Assembly: GCA_009731375.1 (NCBI GenBank)
Contig: BJOX01000248.1
Span: 729,827 to 752,758, forward strand
Direction of reading: 5' to 3'
From: Paulinella micropora
Taxonomy: Eukaryota > Cercozoa > Imbricatea > Euglyphida
DNA: 22,932 nt
Under the pieces are notes generated by a model. That model did not search any database. It was not told the origin of the DNA and saw only the letters and a program-made list of their open reading frames with translations. Positions 1 to 9,700 of this stretch are shown one piece after another; position 1 is the stretch's first letter, and every line of letters starts with the position of its first letter. Position numbers and translations under genes: made by a program.

Positions 1-1261
1 CCAGAGCCCCGCAGCCCTACTAGCCTAAACCAGGATGCACAGCTGTGGCTGCGCACAAGGCTGCAAGCCCAAGGCGTGGAGGAATCTGTGTTAGACTTAG
101 TCCTGCGAGCTTTAAGGTATCGTAATCTACCGGATCTCCTGCAAATGACAGAGGCAGATTTAAAATACGTGATTAGCAATGTGCGACCCAAAGTCGAACC
201 CGACCTGGCGCTACTTTTGCGAGACATCATAGCCGAAGCACGCCAGGAACAAGCCCTCCCGCTTTTTTCTCGAGCTCTCTGCGAGGGGGAAGGAGTATGT
301 GGAAGGGGAGGGGAGGGGGAGAGAGGGCCGCAGGTTTTTTTTCTGTGTTGTTTTTGTTGTAGACTTTTAAAAGATGCTCAGTCCTCGTCGCCGGCGGCTG
401 GGCATGCCTGCTTTTCGCCCCCAATCCCCCCTGCAGACTATTCTAGTGTTGTCGCGCCATGGTATCGTGGGTCTTGGGTAACAAACACAAGCCCCAAGTC
501 GGGGAGGATGTCGTTGCATATTACGCAGCCGCTGCCAGCTTGTCTCGCGTGTGTCGTGCCTTTAAAGCAGCGGTGGCTTGGTGTCTGGCCCCGGCGACCG
601 CCTTGGATCAATTGCGGACGCGTATCTTTTACGGATTGCTGAAAGGCCAGAAAGAGGTTAGCTGGGAGACTAGGCATGGTAAAGGAGAAGGCCCACATGG
701 GCAAAGTGATGGTAGTACAAGAGAGAGAAGTATATCGTCAATGTGAGGGCGAGTGTCAGGTGGGCAGCAATGTTTTGTATGCACGCATGACATTGAGAGT
801 GAGAATGTGTTGTTGCGAGAGGCAGCTTGTGGTTTGTTGAGAGGGCGATTTTGCGGGCTGCATACAGATCAGGAAAGAGAGAGTGAGGGGAAGGCTTAGC
901 CCCAGTGACGGGGGAGCAAAACATAATTAACCCACCTAAGCCGTTAGTTGAGAAGGAGAAGAAAGAGAAGGAGAAGCGCTCAAAGCGCAGAAGCAAGAAA
1001 AAGAAGGGGAAAGAAAAGGCTGAGTCCAGTCAGAAGAGCCCAAGGAAAGGGCAATGTTATTTTATGGAGTCGGGGAACCAAGTTGACTCTAACGACGACC
1101 AACGCGTCGGGCATGTGGGAGGCAGCGAAAGCGACAGCGGCGCAGATGCGGACCCGGAGCGGCGATTCCAGCTGGTGGAGCGTGCGGTGCGCAAGTGGTT
1201 CCACGACCCGGGCGGCGGACTACAGCGTCGGCGAGATGGCGGATGGGAGCCGGGAAGTTAA
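1..1261 (+). CDS. 3' part of a host gene of unknown function, three predicted exons
   Basis: I predict exons 1-294, 447-678 and 900-1261, running in from before the window and ending at TAA 1259-1261. Intron 1 (295-446) starts GTATGT and ends TTCTAG; intron 2 (679-899) starts GTAAAG and ends GCTTAG. Phases agree at both joins (phase 0, then a codon split 1+2), giving 295 residues plus stop. Residues 1-85 are leucine-rich and helical (LWLRTRLQAQGVEE, then LPDLLQMTEADLKYVI), which resembles a SAM-like helical bundle. Exon 2 holds a hydrophobic Ala-rich helix (VVAYYAAAASLSRVCRAFKA). Exon 3 has a Lys/Arg/Glu-rich run (about residues 188-220) that could be a nuclear-localisation or nucleic-acid-binding segment, then an acidic, charged tail. 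I do not recognise the family. The splice model is inferred from consensus sites and phase only. The end of exon 1 (about residues 86-98) looks low-complexity, so that donor is the weakest point. Confidence 0.5.
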
Positions 1262-1717
1262 TGGACCCGGCGGCTTCATGGAAGCAAGAGAATGGGGGAG
1301 CGCGCGGTGGGCGGCGCAACAACTGGACTTTTGACTACTGCGTCAGCATAAGTTAAGTTGGTTAGAGGGATACAAAATTAGTATTTCGTTAGTGCATATA
1401 GTTGTTAGTACGGCTCCGGTAATTTCTGAATAGGGCTACACATATTTACCATCATATATGCAAGTTTAGTAGCATAAGGTAGAGATGATGGGGCCGTTAT
1501 TCCTAAATATGGGGAGCAATGGATAATTTATTAATTAATGATAGTATTTAGTCATACCGGTCCACCTCAATGACAATTACCTATTTTTACCTATATTACT
1601 CTAAGTGTAACGGTGAATTTAATGCTTTGGCGGTCTGGGGTTGTGGTGTTTAGTGACGTGTCATTATTCAAATATCTAAGTAAAAGTAAACTACGAACCC
1701 TCTCGTCCAGTGATACG

Positions 1718-1927
1718 CACTGACTACTTGAAGTATGCACGAAATAATATTAATACTAGCTTATTCAGCATATTTACAATGATTTTGAAGCATAAAACCG
1801 GTGCGGTAGCTTAGACTTTAAGTTGGGTGAGACAGTTTTACACAAGTCACTGTACTCAGCACTTGCCACTCACTTGTAGTCGTTATATATACTCACTGAC
1901 TACTTGAAGTATGCATGAAATAATATT
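1718..1927 (+). repeat. Direct repeat pair of 34 bp, period 176 bp
   Basis: The segment at 1718-1751, starting CACTGACTACTTGAAGTATG and ending AATAATATT, recurs at 1894-1927 with one C/T difference. The DNA between the copies includes a segment that is found inverted at 13660-13745. The copies look like parts of an old mobile repeat rather than a short tandem array. Confidence 0.75.
1746..1830 (-). repeat. Dispersed repeat, inverted relative to the copy at 13660-13745
   Basis: The reverse complement of 1746-1830 aligns nearly end to end with 13660-13745. Shared words include CAACTTAAAGTCTAAGC, ATGCTTCAAAATCATTGTAA and AAGCTAGTATTAATATT. The other copy begins exactly at the retrotransposon's 3' LTR boundary, so this family seems to be the target into which the LTR element inserted. 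The family is not recognised and no ORF is present. Confidence 0.75.
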
Positions 1928-1962
1928 GTTTAAGTGCATGCAATTGCCAATTGGTAATTTCT

Positions 1963-1978
1963 GTTACCAATTGGTAAC
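1963..1978. repeat. Perfect 16-bp palindrome GTTACCAATTGGTAAC
   Basis: The sequence is its own reverse complement. A near copy (TTGCCAATTGGTAA) lies 6 bp upstream at 1944-1957, and related palindromes occur at 13765-13778 and 13954-13969. The function is unknown; it may be a terminal or subterminal motif of a repeat family. Confidence 0.7.
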
Positions 1979-3491
1979 GTTTTTCCGTAACACTTTTTTG
2001 AAGAATTATTTTGCAGTTTCTGGGCTCAATGAAGCAGAGTTGATGAATAATCCGGCTTCCCAAACACTTCAGCAATCGTTACGTAAAATTTTCAGCCAAA
2101 AAGAGTGTCTGCAAGTTGAGAAAAAGGCACTTGACTGAGCCACCCTATTTTGGGGATTTTTGCATTTTCTGAAAAAGTATGAAGGTAGGACTCTGAGCCG
2201 CAGTGTGTTTCTGTTCCTTTTTTTAAGTCACTGGCAGCGTGGGTGCACAAAGAAAATAGTGGAAAGTAACATCAATATAATTTGGTTCATGTTCTCATGA
2301 AAAAAAGATATTGAAACAGCTACTTCTATGTGTATCGTCTTTCCAATTATAGATAATTTTATTTTTATTACAAGTGAATATTATTTGGTTGGAGAAGAGC
2401 ATGCCGTGAATAGTTTTTGGTTTTGTTAGACAAAGCGCAGGCAAAATACATAGAGATTAGATATTTCTGTTCAGATAGACAAGACACCTCAGCAAACGAA
2501 GACATAAAGGATGTGGGAGGAGCATAGTTCTGTTTTCGTTAATTCTGAAGGTAGAAGCGCGTGACTCCTAACAGTTTACATTACACAAACGCTTCCTTCT
2601 GTTACATTAATATTTGTACATACACATGCGCCCATAGGTAAGAAAGCATAGGAAAGAGATGATGAAAAAAGAGCAGTATGATTGTGTGCACACAGCTCGA
2701 ACAGAAACAGAATACAGCAAAACTTGTATTTGTCACAACATAAAGCAATTTATGTCATTCATAACCCCCACACTTTTTTGTTGCTTTGCCAGCTAACCTT
2801 GAATTCTGTGTGTGACGCCTATGTGATCTGTCTCGTTGGTTTCATATGTTGTTGTGTATGTGCAGAGAATTCAAGCAGACAGTGCACGCATTTCGTGTGT
2901 TTTTGTGCAATCCATTTTTCTGTGTTTTGTGTGTTTTTGCTGTTTTGAATTATTTCACACGTTGTCACAAGCTTGTACGTCCACCACCCATGCATTTGTG
3001 TGTGTGTCTTTTATCACATCACATGTGTATGACACACTGAGAATAGAGAGAAATATATTTAAGAAAGTCATGTTTGAGAAAATAAAATCAAGAAAATAAC
3101 ATAACAACTTGCTTTTTTTTCACTACATAATCACTGTGTACGTGTGCTCTGTTCTATTTCCAGCTTGCAACATTGCTACGTGTTTGCCTGCCCACTTCCA
3201 CACTCACGTTACCCTTGCTGTGTACACAAACATGTTTTGTTTGCTGACCAACGATATTTTTTCTTGTGTTTTGGCCCCCTTTTCCACATACTTTGTCCTA
3301 CTTATTGGTGATGTTATCATGCATGTTTACTTTTTATATTTCGTTTGTGCTTGCAATCACCCTCGAGATTGCCAAATATGTTTGCATGTTCACCGCTTCA
3401 CATTCTATTTCTGACATATATGGTTTTATTTGACAAAAACAAGTAATGTAAAATTGCTTTGTGAAGCACATGGTTTTGTTTTCGTTTTTTG

Positions 3492-4063
3492 NNNNNNNNN
3501 NNNNNNNNNNNNNNNNNNNNNNNNNNNNNNNNNNNNNNNNNNNNNNNNNNNNNNNNNNNNNNNNNNNNNNNNNNNNNNNNNNNNNNNNNNNNNNNNNNNN
3601 NNNNNNNNNNNNNNNNNNNNNNNNNNNNNNNNNNNNNNNNNNNNNNNNNNNNNNNNNNNNNNNNNNNNNNNNNNNNNNNNNNNNNNNNNNNNNNNNNNNN
3701 NNNNNNNNNNNNNNNNNNNNNNNNNNNNNNNNNNNNNNNNNNNNNNNNNNNNNNNNNNNNNNNNNNNNNNNNNNNNNNNNNNNNNNNNNNNNNNNNNNNN
3801 NNNNNNNNNNNNNNNNNNNNNNNNNNNNNNNNNNNNNNNNNNNNNNNNNNNNNNNNNNNNNNNNNNNNNNNNNNNNNNNNNNNNNNNNNNNNNNNNNNNN
3901 NNNNNNNNNNNNNNNNNNNNNNNNNNNNNNNNNNNNNNNNNNNNNNNNNNNNNNNNNNNNNNNNNNNNNNNNNNNNNNNNNNNNNNNNNNNNNNNNNNNN
4001 NNNNNNNNNNNNNNNNNNNNNNNNNNNNNNNNNNNNNNNNNNNNNNNNNNNNNNNNNNNNNNN
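3492..4063. other. Assembly gap (572 N)
   Basis: Unresolved bases lie between intergenic DNA and the start of gag. The 3' LTR of the element is 246 bp, so a 5' LTR plus leader and primer-binding site would fit here; that is inferred, not seen. Confidence 0.95.
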
Positions 4064-4077
4064 ACTACTACGACATC

Positions 4078-4461
4078 ATGTCGACAGAGACCGCCGAAGT
4101 GAGTGAATTCTCGGAGGCAGATCAAAGAAGAGAAGAAGAAGAAGCAGGAGGAGGAGGAAGAGGACTTAATGAAGGAGGAGGAGGAGGAGGAGATGAAGGA
4201 GAAGGAGGAGGAGTAGAAGAGGGCTGGGATGATGAAGGAAGATATGGAGGAGACGAAGATGAAGGAGGATTTGGACAAGAATAGACGGGAGGAGGAGGAG
4301 CATATGGTAATCCCTTACCACCTGCCTACACGGGAGGAGGAGGACGAAAACTGATCGACTTGATTCATAGTGATGGAGAGGAGATCACAGTGGAGGAACA
4401 ACAGTGGGTGCAATACCACTATGATCTCACTAAAGAAGAGTTTGATAACAAGATGGGGTGA
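4078..4461 (+). pseudogene. gag: gag N-terminal part, interrupted by two in-frame stops
   Basis: An ATG at 4078-4080 opens a frame encoding a short Ser/Thr/Glu-rich start followed by Glu/Gly-rich low complexity. The frame meets TAG at 4282-4284. It resumes in the same frame with Gly-rich and then ordinary-looking sequence (LIDLIHSDGEEITVEEQQWV at about 4351-4410), meets TGA at 4459-4461, and continues unchanged into the long gag frame. The reading frame does not shift, so two point changes relative to an intact parent are the simplest explanation. The second stop lies within GGGTGAGAG, which resembles a splice donor, but no matching acceptor was pursued. Because the gap ends 14 bases before the ATG, the real start could lie further upstream. 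Confidence 0.6.
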
Positions 4462-6753
4462 GAGAAGGACACCTATGTGTGGATCCCTCAGCATCAAAGA
4501 AGAGAGAAAGGTCGTGCTAAAAAGGATGTCTATATCCTATTATCAAACACAGCACAGCTCCTCGGCAAACTGGTCTCTGATCCAGAAGAGAGAAAGAAGA
4601 TACAGCATATCAAGTTTGGGGACACACACACCCACCTTGAATTACTCGATGCTATCTTTGGGGTGTACACTCAAACCCTGATTTGGGAACGTACATACGG
4701 CCCACGATGTGAGGGTTACCTCCAGTACACAAACCCAAGAGCAACGGCCAGATTCCTCGCGACTGGTCAGGAGGCAGTCGATGTAACAAAAATGAAGACC
4801 AATCTGGGTTCGAAAAACTCGAGTTGCATATTTCATTTTTTTACGATGGACATAAAGGCCTTGGAGAAGGGGAAGGCAGAGATGGAAAAAAGCATTAAGG
4901 CAGCAGGAGAAACTCATCCTGTGATTGATGAGTTAGAGAAGACCGACAGAGTTCTGACCAAGATCAGACTGTTGATGGGTGCGTTACTGCACAAGGAGGC
5001 ATGGAAGAGATGGATTCCTACCAAGGATCACTCTGTCCTTAAATCACTTAGTAACGCACCACCGGTCGCCAACAAAGCAGGTGTTGACCAATATGTGGAG
5101 AAATATAATTTTCTCAGATCTGCTTCTGAATTGGTGGCCTTTATCACTCATGCTCAAAAGCTGGTGATATCTGAGAAGAAGAAGGCGAAAGAGAATGAGG
5201 AGTTCGAGAAGACGATGAGACTGGAAAGAATGAAAGCAAAAGTGAGTGGTGCAAAGACACACCCTCCGACATATTTGACCCCACCAGCTCCTGCCCCACC
5301 AGCCCCTGCACCCTCGGGCTCAACTACGGTGGTGGTCACAAACACGGAGAAGAAGGACAGACAGAACATCATAAATGCCTTCAAGGGGAAGAAAGGAGGA
5401 GTGGCAAGTCTCATGCTATATGCCAAGACGAGCTCAGACAAAGACTCTGATGCTTCGCTTTTGAGCAAGCTCAAAGAGATCAATGCCTGCATGAAGGCTT
5501 TTCCTTGCGACGAAACGCAGGAATACGAGGCCCTTGTTACTGTTTTTGACCAATCTCTAGTCTCGGAGGGATTTGATCTGACACAGTACAAGTTTTTGAG
5601 AAAGAAGGAGGAGATTAAGAGAAACAATGCAACAGGCCTAGACGCTCAGTGTGAACTGGCGGTGGCCACACTCATTTCATATTTTCAATCTCATGGATAC
5701 CAGCATCTCTGCACTGGTACTCTCATAGGATTTGAAATCTTTGAGACAGTGGCGATGAGTTTGAGGAGTGCTGTTGGCTTGGCGGCGACCCTTACGGAGG
5801 TAGTTTCCTCCTATGGGCTATTCTATGGCCGCAAGTCGATCATCCTCTATTTCTTTTCGGCGTTACACACAGTTAACCCGAGTAAGCTTACTCAGCTCAT
5901 ACAACAATGCTCGACGTTTAGCTCAGTGAAGTCCAAGAACTTCCTCGAGACACACGTGTTCGAAAATACGGTTCAAAGCGTTGCTCCGTCAGCACTGTTT
6001 CAAGAAGTGATGAGTGCATGCTCAAACATGGACTCGCTCACGGAGGCACATACGGCACAGGCAGGCGGTGTACCTGTTGGCGCACAAGCCACGTACACAA
6101 ACAGAGTTGCCGGTTGGAAGAGACAGAGAGAGCCAGACCTGAAGACCGCATGTTGGAGGTGGTTCGCGGGCTTGCAGTGTAAGGCACAGATGGAGAACAG
6201 AGACTGCTCTTTCAATCATGATAGGCAGAACCCAACAGCAAGGGCAAATTTTCTGAGCAGGACGGAAGGCAAGGAACCGGGCCTTTTCAATATGCTTCAG
6301 ATTGCCGCTGTGAACGAAGGTTGGTATGCCAATATGTGTGATGATGAGGAGTTACGAGAGGCAATCATTACCTACATGAAGAGGATGAAGGAGAAGAAGG
6401 AGGAAAGGGAGAGACAAAAGAACTTAAAGGCCTCTCAAAGAGGACGAGAAGGAGGAGCAGGAGCAGGAGGAGGAGGAGGAGGAGGAGGAGGAGGACGAGG
6501 ACGAGGAACATGGAGAGGAGCCTCGAGGTGGCAGGGAACCCCTCAGAGAGGAAGAGGAGGAGGTCGGGGATATACCCCTTATGGAGGGAGAGCTGTTCGA
6601 GCTCCAGCCCCCCCACCCAGAGGAGGAGGAGGCTCGTGGGCAAGCTCCAACCCAAATTTCGGTCGAGCTCAGGCCTACAACACTGCCTCGGAGACCGATA
6701 CGTCATCCTACCCGGACACTACTCAAGGTAATCGTTTCGAGGTGGTGGAATGA
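4462..6753 (+). CDS. gag: Gag structural protein, main part
   Basis: Gag would package element RNA into cytoplasmic virus-like particles. The frame is open from 4462 to TGA 6751-6753, but its first in-frame ATG is only at 4792, which supports a truncated rather than complete ORF. Going along it, a helical alpha-rich region occupies about 4500-5250, with a charged Lys/Glu coiled-coil-like stretch at 5160-5250. A Pro/Ala linker follows (about 5264-5320), then a second helical region (5340-6110) that may be the capsid-like part. A CCCH finger uses Cys codons at 6151, 6178 and 6205 and a His codon at 6217 (C-x8-C-x8-C-x3-H). A Lys/Glu stretch follows, then an RG/RGG- and Gly-rich tail (6440-6640). 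Finger plus RGG tail indicate nucleic-acid binding. Position before pol supports the Gag call; no canonical gag domain was recognised by eye. The stop is followed directly by in-frame pol. Confidence 0.8.
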   Translation, partial: EKDTYVWIPQHQRREKGRAKKDVYILLSNTAQLLGKLVSDPEERKKIQHIKFGDTHTHLELLDAIFGVYTQTLIWERTYGPRCEGYLQYTNPRATARFLATGQEAVDVTKMKTNLGSKNSSCIFHFFTMDIKALEKGKAEMEKSIKAAGETHPVIDELEKTDRVLTKIRLLMGALLHKEAWKRWIPTKDHSVLKSLSNAPPVANKAGVDQYVEKYNFLRSASELVAFITHAQKLVISEKKKAKENEEFEKTMRLERMKAKVSGAKTHPPTYLTPPAPAPPAPAPSGSTTVVVTNTEKKDRQNIINAFKGKKGGVASLMLYAKTSSDKDSDASLLSKLKEINACMKAFPCDETQEYEALVTVFDQSLVSEGFDLTQYKFLRKKEEIKRNNATGLDAQCELAVATLISYFQSHGYQHLCTGTLIGFEIFETVAMSLRSAVGLAATLTEVVSSYGLFYGRKSIILYFFSALHTVNPSKLTQLIQQCSTFSSVKSKNFLETHVFENTVQSVAPSALFQEVMSACSNMDSLTEAHTAQAGGVPVGAQATYTNRVAGWKRQREPDLKTACWRWFAGLQCKAQMENRDCSFNHDRQNPTARANFLSRTEGKEPGLFNMLQIAAVNEGWYANMCDDEELREAIITYMKRMKEKKEERERQKNLKASQRGREGGAGAGGGGGGGGGGRGRGTWRGASRWQGTPQRGRGGGRGYTPYGGRAVRAPAPPPRGGGGSWASSNPNFGRAQAYNTASETDTSSYPDTTQGNRFEVVE

Positions 6754-6759
6754 CTGGAG
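6751..6759 (+). promoter_or_regulatory. Putative readthrough stop between gag and pol (UGA CUG GAG)
   Basis: gag ends in TGA and the same frame continues with CTG GAG into pol without an ATG for 180 bases. UGA followed by C, and especially by CU, is a well-known weak termination context (UGA CUA in alphaviruses is the classic case). Readthrough would give a Gag-Pol fusion. An alternative is that this TGA is one more disabling mutation in a single-ORF gag-pol element, since two other stops occur in gag. Confidence 0.5.
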
Positions 6760-9700
6760 GGGGAAGAAGAGAGGAAGGAGAAGACTGTGAAGTTTAACCC
6801 TAAAGTCACAGTGCTTTCTAATGCTGTTGTGCAGACTGGGCCAACGCTTCCTCTATGTGAAAACAAAGATGTGGGTACACAGAGACTGCAGCCCCAAGGT
6901 AGTCTCATACCCGTTCATACAGCACGGTTACCAATGATAACTGATGCAAATAGGAAGGCGAGACTTGCGATGGAGGCGAGGAGGCCAATGGCAGACGTAT
7001 CGCCTCGGCCAAGCAAACAACCACGAACAGACTCAATGTCTACGGTCGCGGCGGGTGGCGAGCAAAAAGACAATGTGTGTACTCAAGTACCACAAGACAA
7101 TGTCGCTCAAATAGTAAACGCACCAGTACCGCAGAATAATAAAAATGTTAATGAGGTGAAGCAGGAGGAGAAGAAGGAGGAGTTGAAAAACTTAGAGACA
7201 AGACTCCAAAATTTGGAACGTAAAGTTCTTGTTCTCGCAGCCAATATACACAGGCCCGATGCTCTGTGTTATACGGAACTTTATTGTGAAACATTGAAGA
7301 CAATATTAAGAGTTGGTAATGATACGATGGCGAATATTAATATTGTCGGCCGGAAGTTTTTAAATCGATACCGGGACTGGGTGGACGGAAATATGAAAAA
7401 GTCAACGGGCACTCTCAAAGGAGTGGGTAGCCGGACGGTCATCACGGGAATCATCACACTGACCTTTAAATTGAAATCCGCACGAGTATACCGCATGGAC
7501 CTCTATGTCGTCCCCGGTTACCACGGGTCAATATTACTATCGTATGACCAATTGGCTACGATGGGGGCTGTGATTGATTGCGCCGCACGGCGAGTGATAT
7601 ATGGAGTAAAAAGAGGAGAAGAGAACGATATTGATCCCTTCAACGCTACTGACTCTTATGAGGCTTATGAGCTGAGTCTAGCGACGGATCACAAAAAGAT
7701 GGCCATCGCACATGAGGCACTTGAGGTGTACGTTCACCCCCATGTCGTAAGACCGGATGAACTGTCCTGGACCGACAATTGGGAATCCCAAGTGTGCACT
7801 GTCACAGTTCCGACATCCCATTGGGACAAAAAGTCTATTGATGACTTAATTGAGAAGCGAAAGGAGGAGATTATATGTGTCGCACAAAGAAGCCCGTCGT
7901 TGGCGAGATTCGCGGAAGGAGTAGGAACAGATGTCCATATTACTAACGGATACTGTTTCCATGCGAAAGTAGGAGAAGAAAAAAGGGAGGCGTTTGTACC
8001 AAGGAGAACGGGGCGAATCCCGGATACTCCACCAGAAACTATTAAAAGTTTTATTACTGATTTCTGGGATGACGAGCCGACGTGGCCGCGTTCACTGTCT
8101 GAAGTGAAGAAATGCTTACGGACTTTATTCGAAAATAATAAGCCGTATACTATTATCCTGCCATATAATGAGAAGGCGATATGGGCGCAGGAAATAAGGG
8201 ACCGGCTTATTGATCATCCTATACCGGTACCCTCTCGCAAGCAACAGCTAGTGGTGGCTTGTCGTATGGGAACTCGTGAGCAGAGCAGTGCATACAAGCG
8301 GAAGCTCAGAGACCTCGACAAGTTGAAATTGATACCGCAAGCATTCACATGCTTTGATGGTTTTTACACCCGTAAAGCTCCTTTGCAATACGCGAGACTC
8401 ATTGACATGCTGGTGGAGCTCGGTAAAGATGATGAGCCGGACACGGTCACGTATGAAAAGACGGGCCTAGATGATGTCTCGGAAGAGGACTTAGGCTTGG
8501 AGGAGGACAGAGAACCCCTCAAGCAACATAAGCAGATGTCTGATGAAGATTTTCAAGAGGCGGCGCGGAAAATATTGGAAGAAGGAGTAGGCACGGAGAA
8601 GGAGAAGGAGCTTTTAAAAGCCAAATTAGAGGCGAACAAGGAAATTTTTGACCCTCCACATGCAGGTGGTGTCAAGCCTGAAGATTTCACTGCGGTTATT
8701 TACAAAATACCGGGTGCGGAGCCGTCACCGGCACCACGAAGGGCGAATTTGAGTATACATGAGGCGAAGATAGCGGAGGAGCTAGCAAGACAGCTGCTCA
8801 ATGAGGACTTTATTGAGAGATCAACATCTCCAATAGTCTCACAACCGAGAATAGTGCCGAAGCCAGGAGGAGAATGGCGCCTGACAGTTAACTATGCTCG
8901 TGTTAACAAGGTGCTGGAGGAAGAGAGAAATCCTCTCCCGACATTAGAAGAAGGAAGGAGAGTACTGCGGAATGCAAAATTCTATTCGGTCATTGACCTT
9001 AAGAATGGCTTCTGGCAGATACCACTGGAGGAAAAGTCCAGATGGCTGACGGCGTTTGTGGTGGGTATGGAAATATACCAATGGAAAGTGCTTCCGATGG
9101 GCCTCAAGCAAGCCCCAGGACTTTTCCAGAAGGCGATGCAGAAGATGTTGAGCAGTCAGTACGATGATTTGTCTGACGGTGGCTTTATGAGAAGGCGGGG
9201 ACAGAAGGCGGGAGAATATGCATTTTGCTATATCGATGACATTATCGTATACTCTAACACAATGGAGGAGCATATCGATCATTTGTCCGATATATTCAGG
9301 CGCATCGGAGCTTTTGGCCTGAAGTGCAATCTAAAGAAGTGTCAACTTGCCAAGACGAGTGTGACATACTTAGGGTACGAGATCTCCCATAATCGAGTCT
9401 CGATATCCAAAGAGAAGAGGGAGGAGATTATGAATCGACCGATACCGAAGAACCGCACTGAATTGCACTCATTCCTTGCGATGGCGCAATACTATAGCCA
9501 GTTTATACCCGATTGGGGTGCAACACGGGCTAAAGTGGAGAAAATGATAGATTTTGGAGACTTTGAGAAGTGGGACGAAGAGGCTTTGCAAGCGTTTCAT
9601 GCGCTCAAAGATCTCATTTACAAAGACCCGAAAGACGGAGGACTGGTGTTAACGATGCCCGACTTTACGAAACAATTCGTAGTCGATACAGACGCATCTA

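Larger units (their letters stand above)
1262..3491. other. AT-rich intergenic DNA, no convincing gene
   Basis: Short open frames at 2682-2948 and 3109-3414 have Cys/Phe/His-rich compositions typical of translated TG-rich noncoding DNA, and I do not call them. From about 2800 to 3480 the strand is rich in TGTGT and TTTTGT, with no clean microsatellite. The part at 1718-1980 contains repeat modules that are listed separately. Nothing else was recognised. Confidence 0.6.

Noticed and set aside
2682-3414. Overlapping small frames rich in Cys, Phe, Val and His (2682-2948, 2836-3099, 3109-3414)
   Set aside because: They overlap in several frames, track TGTGT/TTTTG-rich DNA, and have no motif or coding-like composition.
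3334-4284. Long frames on both strands spanning 3334-4284
   Set aside because: Most of their length is the N gap, so the openness is not evidence of coding; only the part from 4078 on the + strand is used, as the start of gag.
4282-6753. Variant genetic code in which UGA/UAG are sense codons
   Set aside because: Pol has more than 1900 codons without internal TGA or TAG, and Trp is encoded by TGG throughout, so reassignment is not supported.
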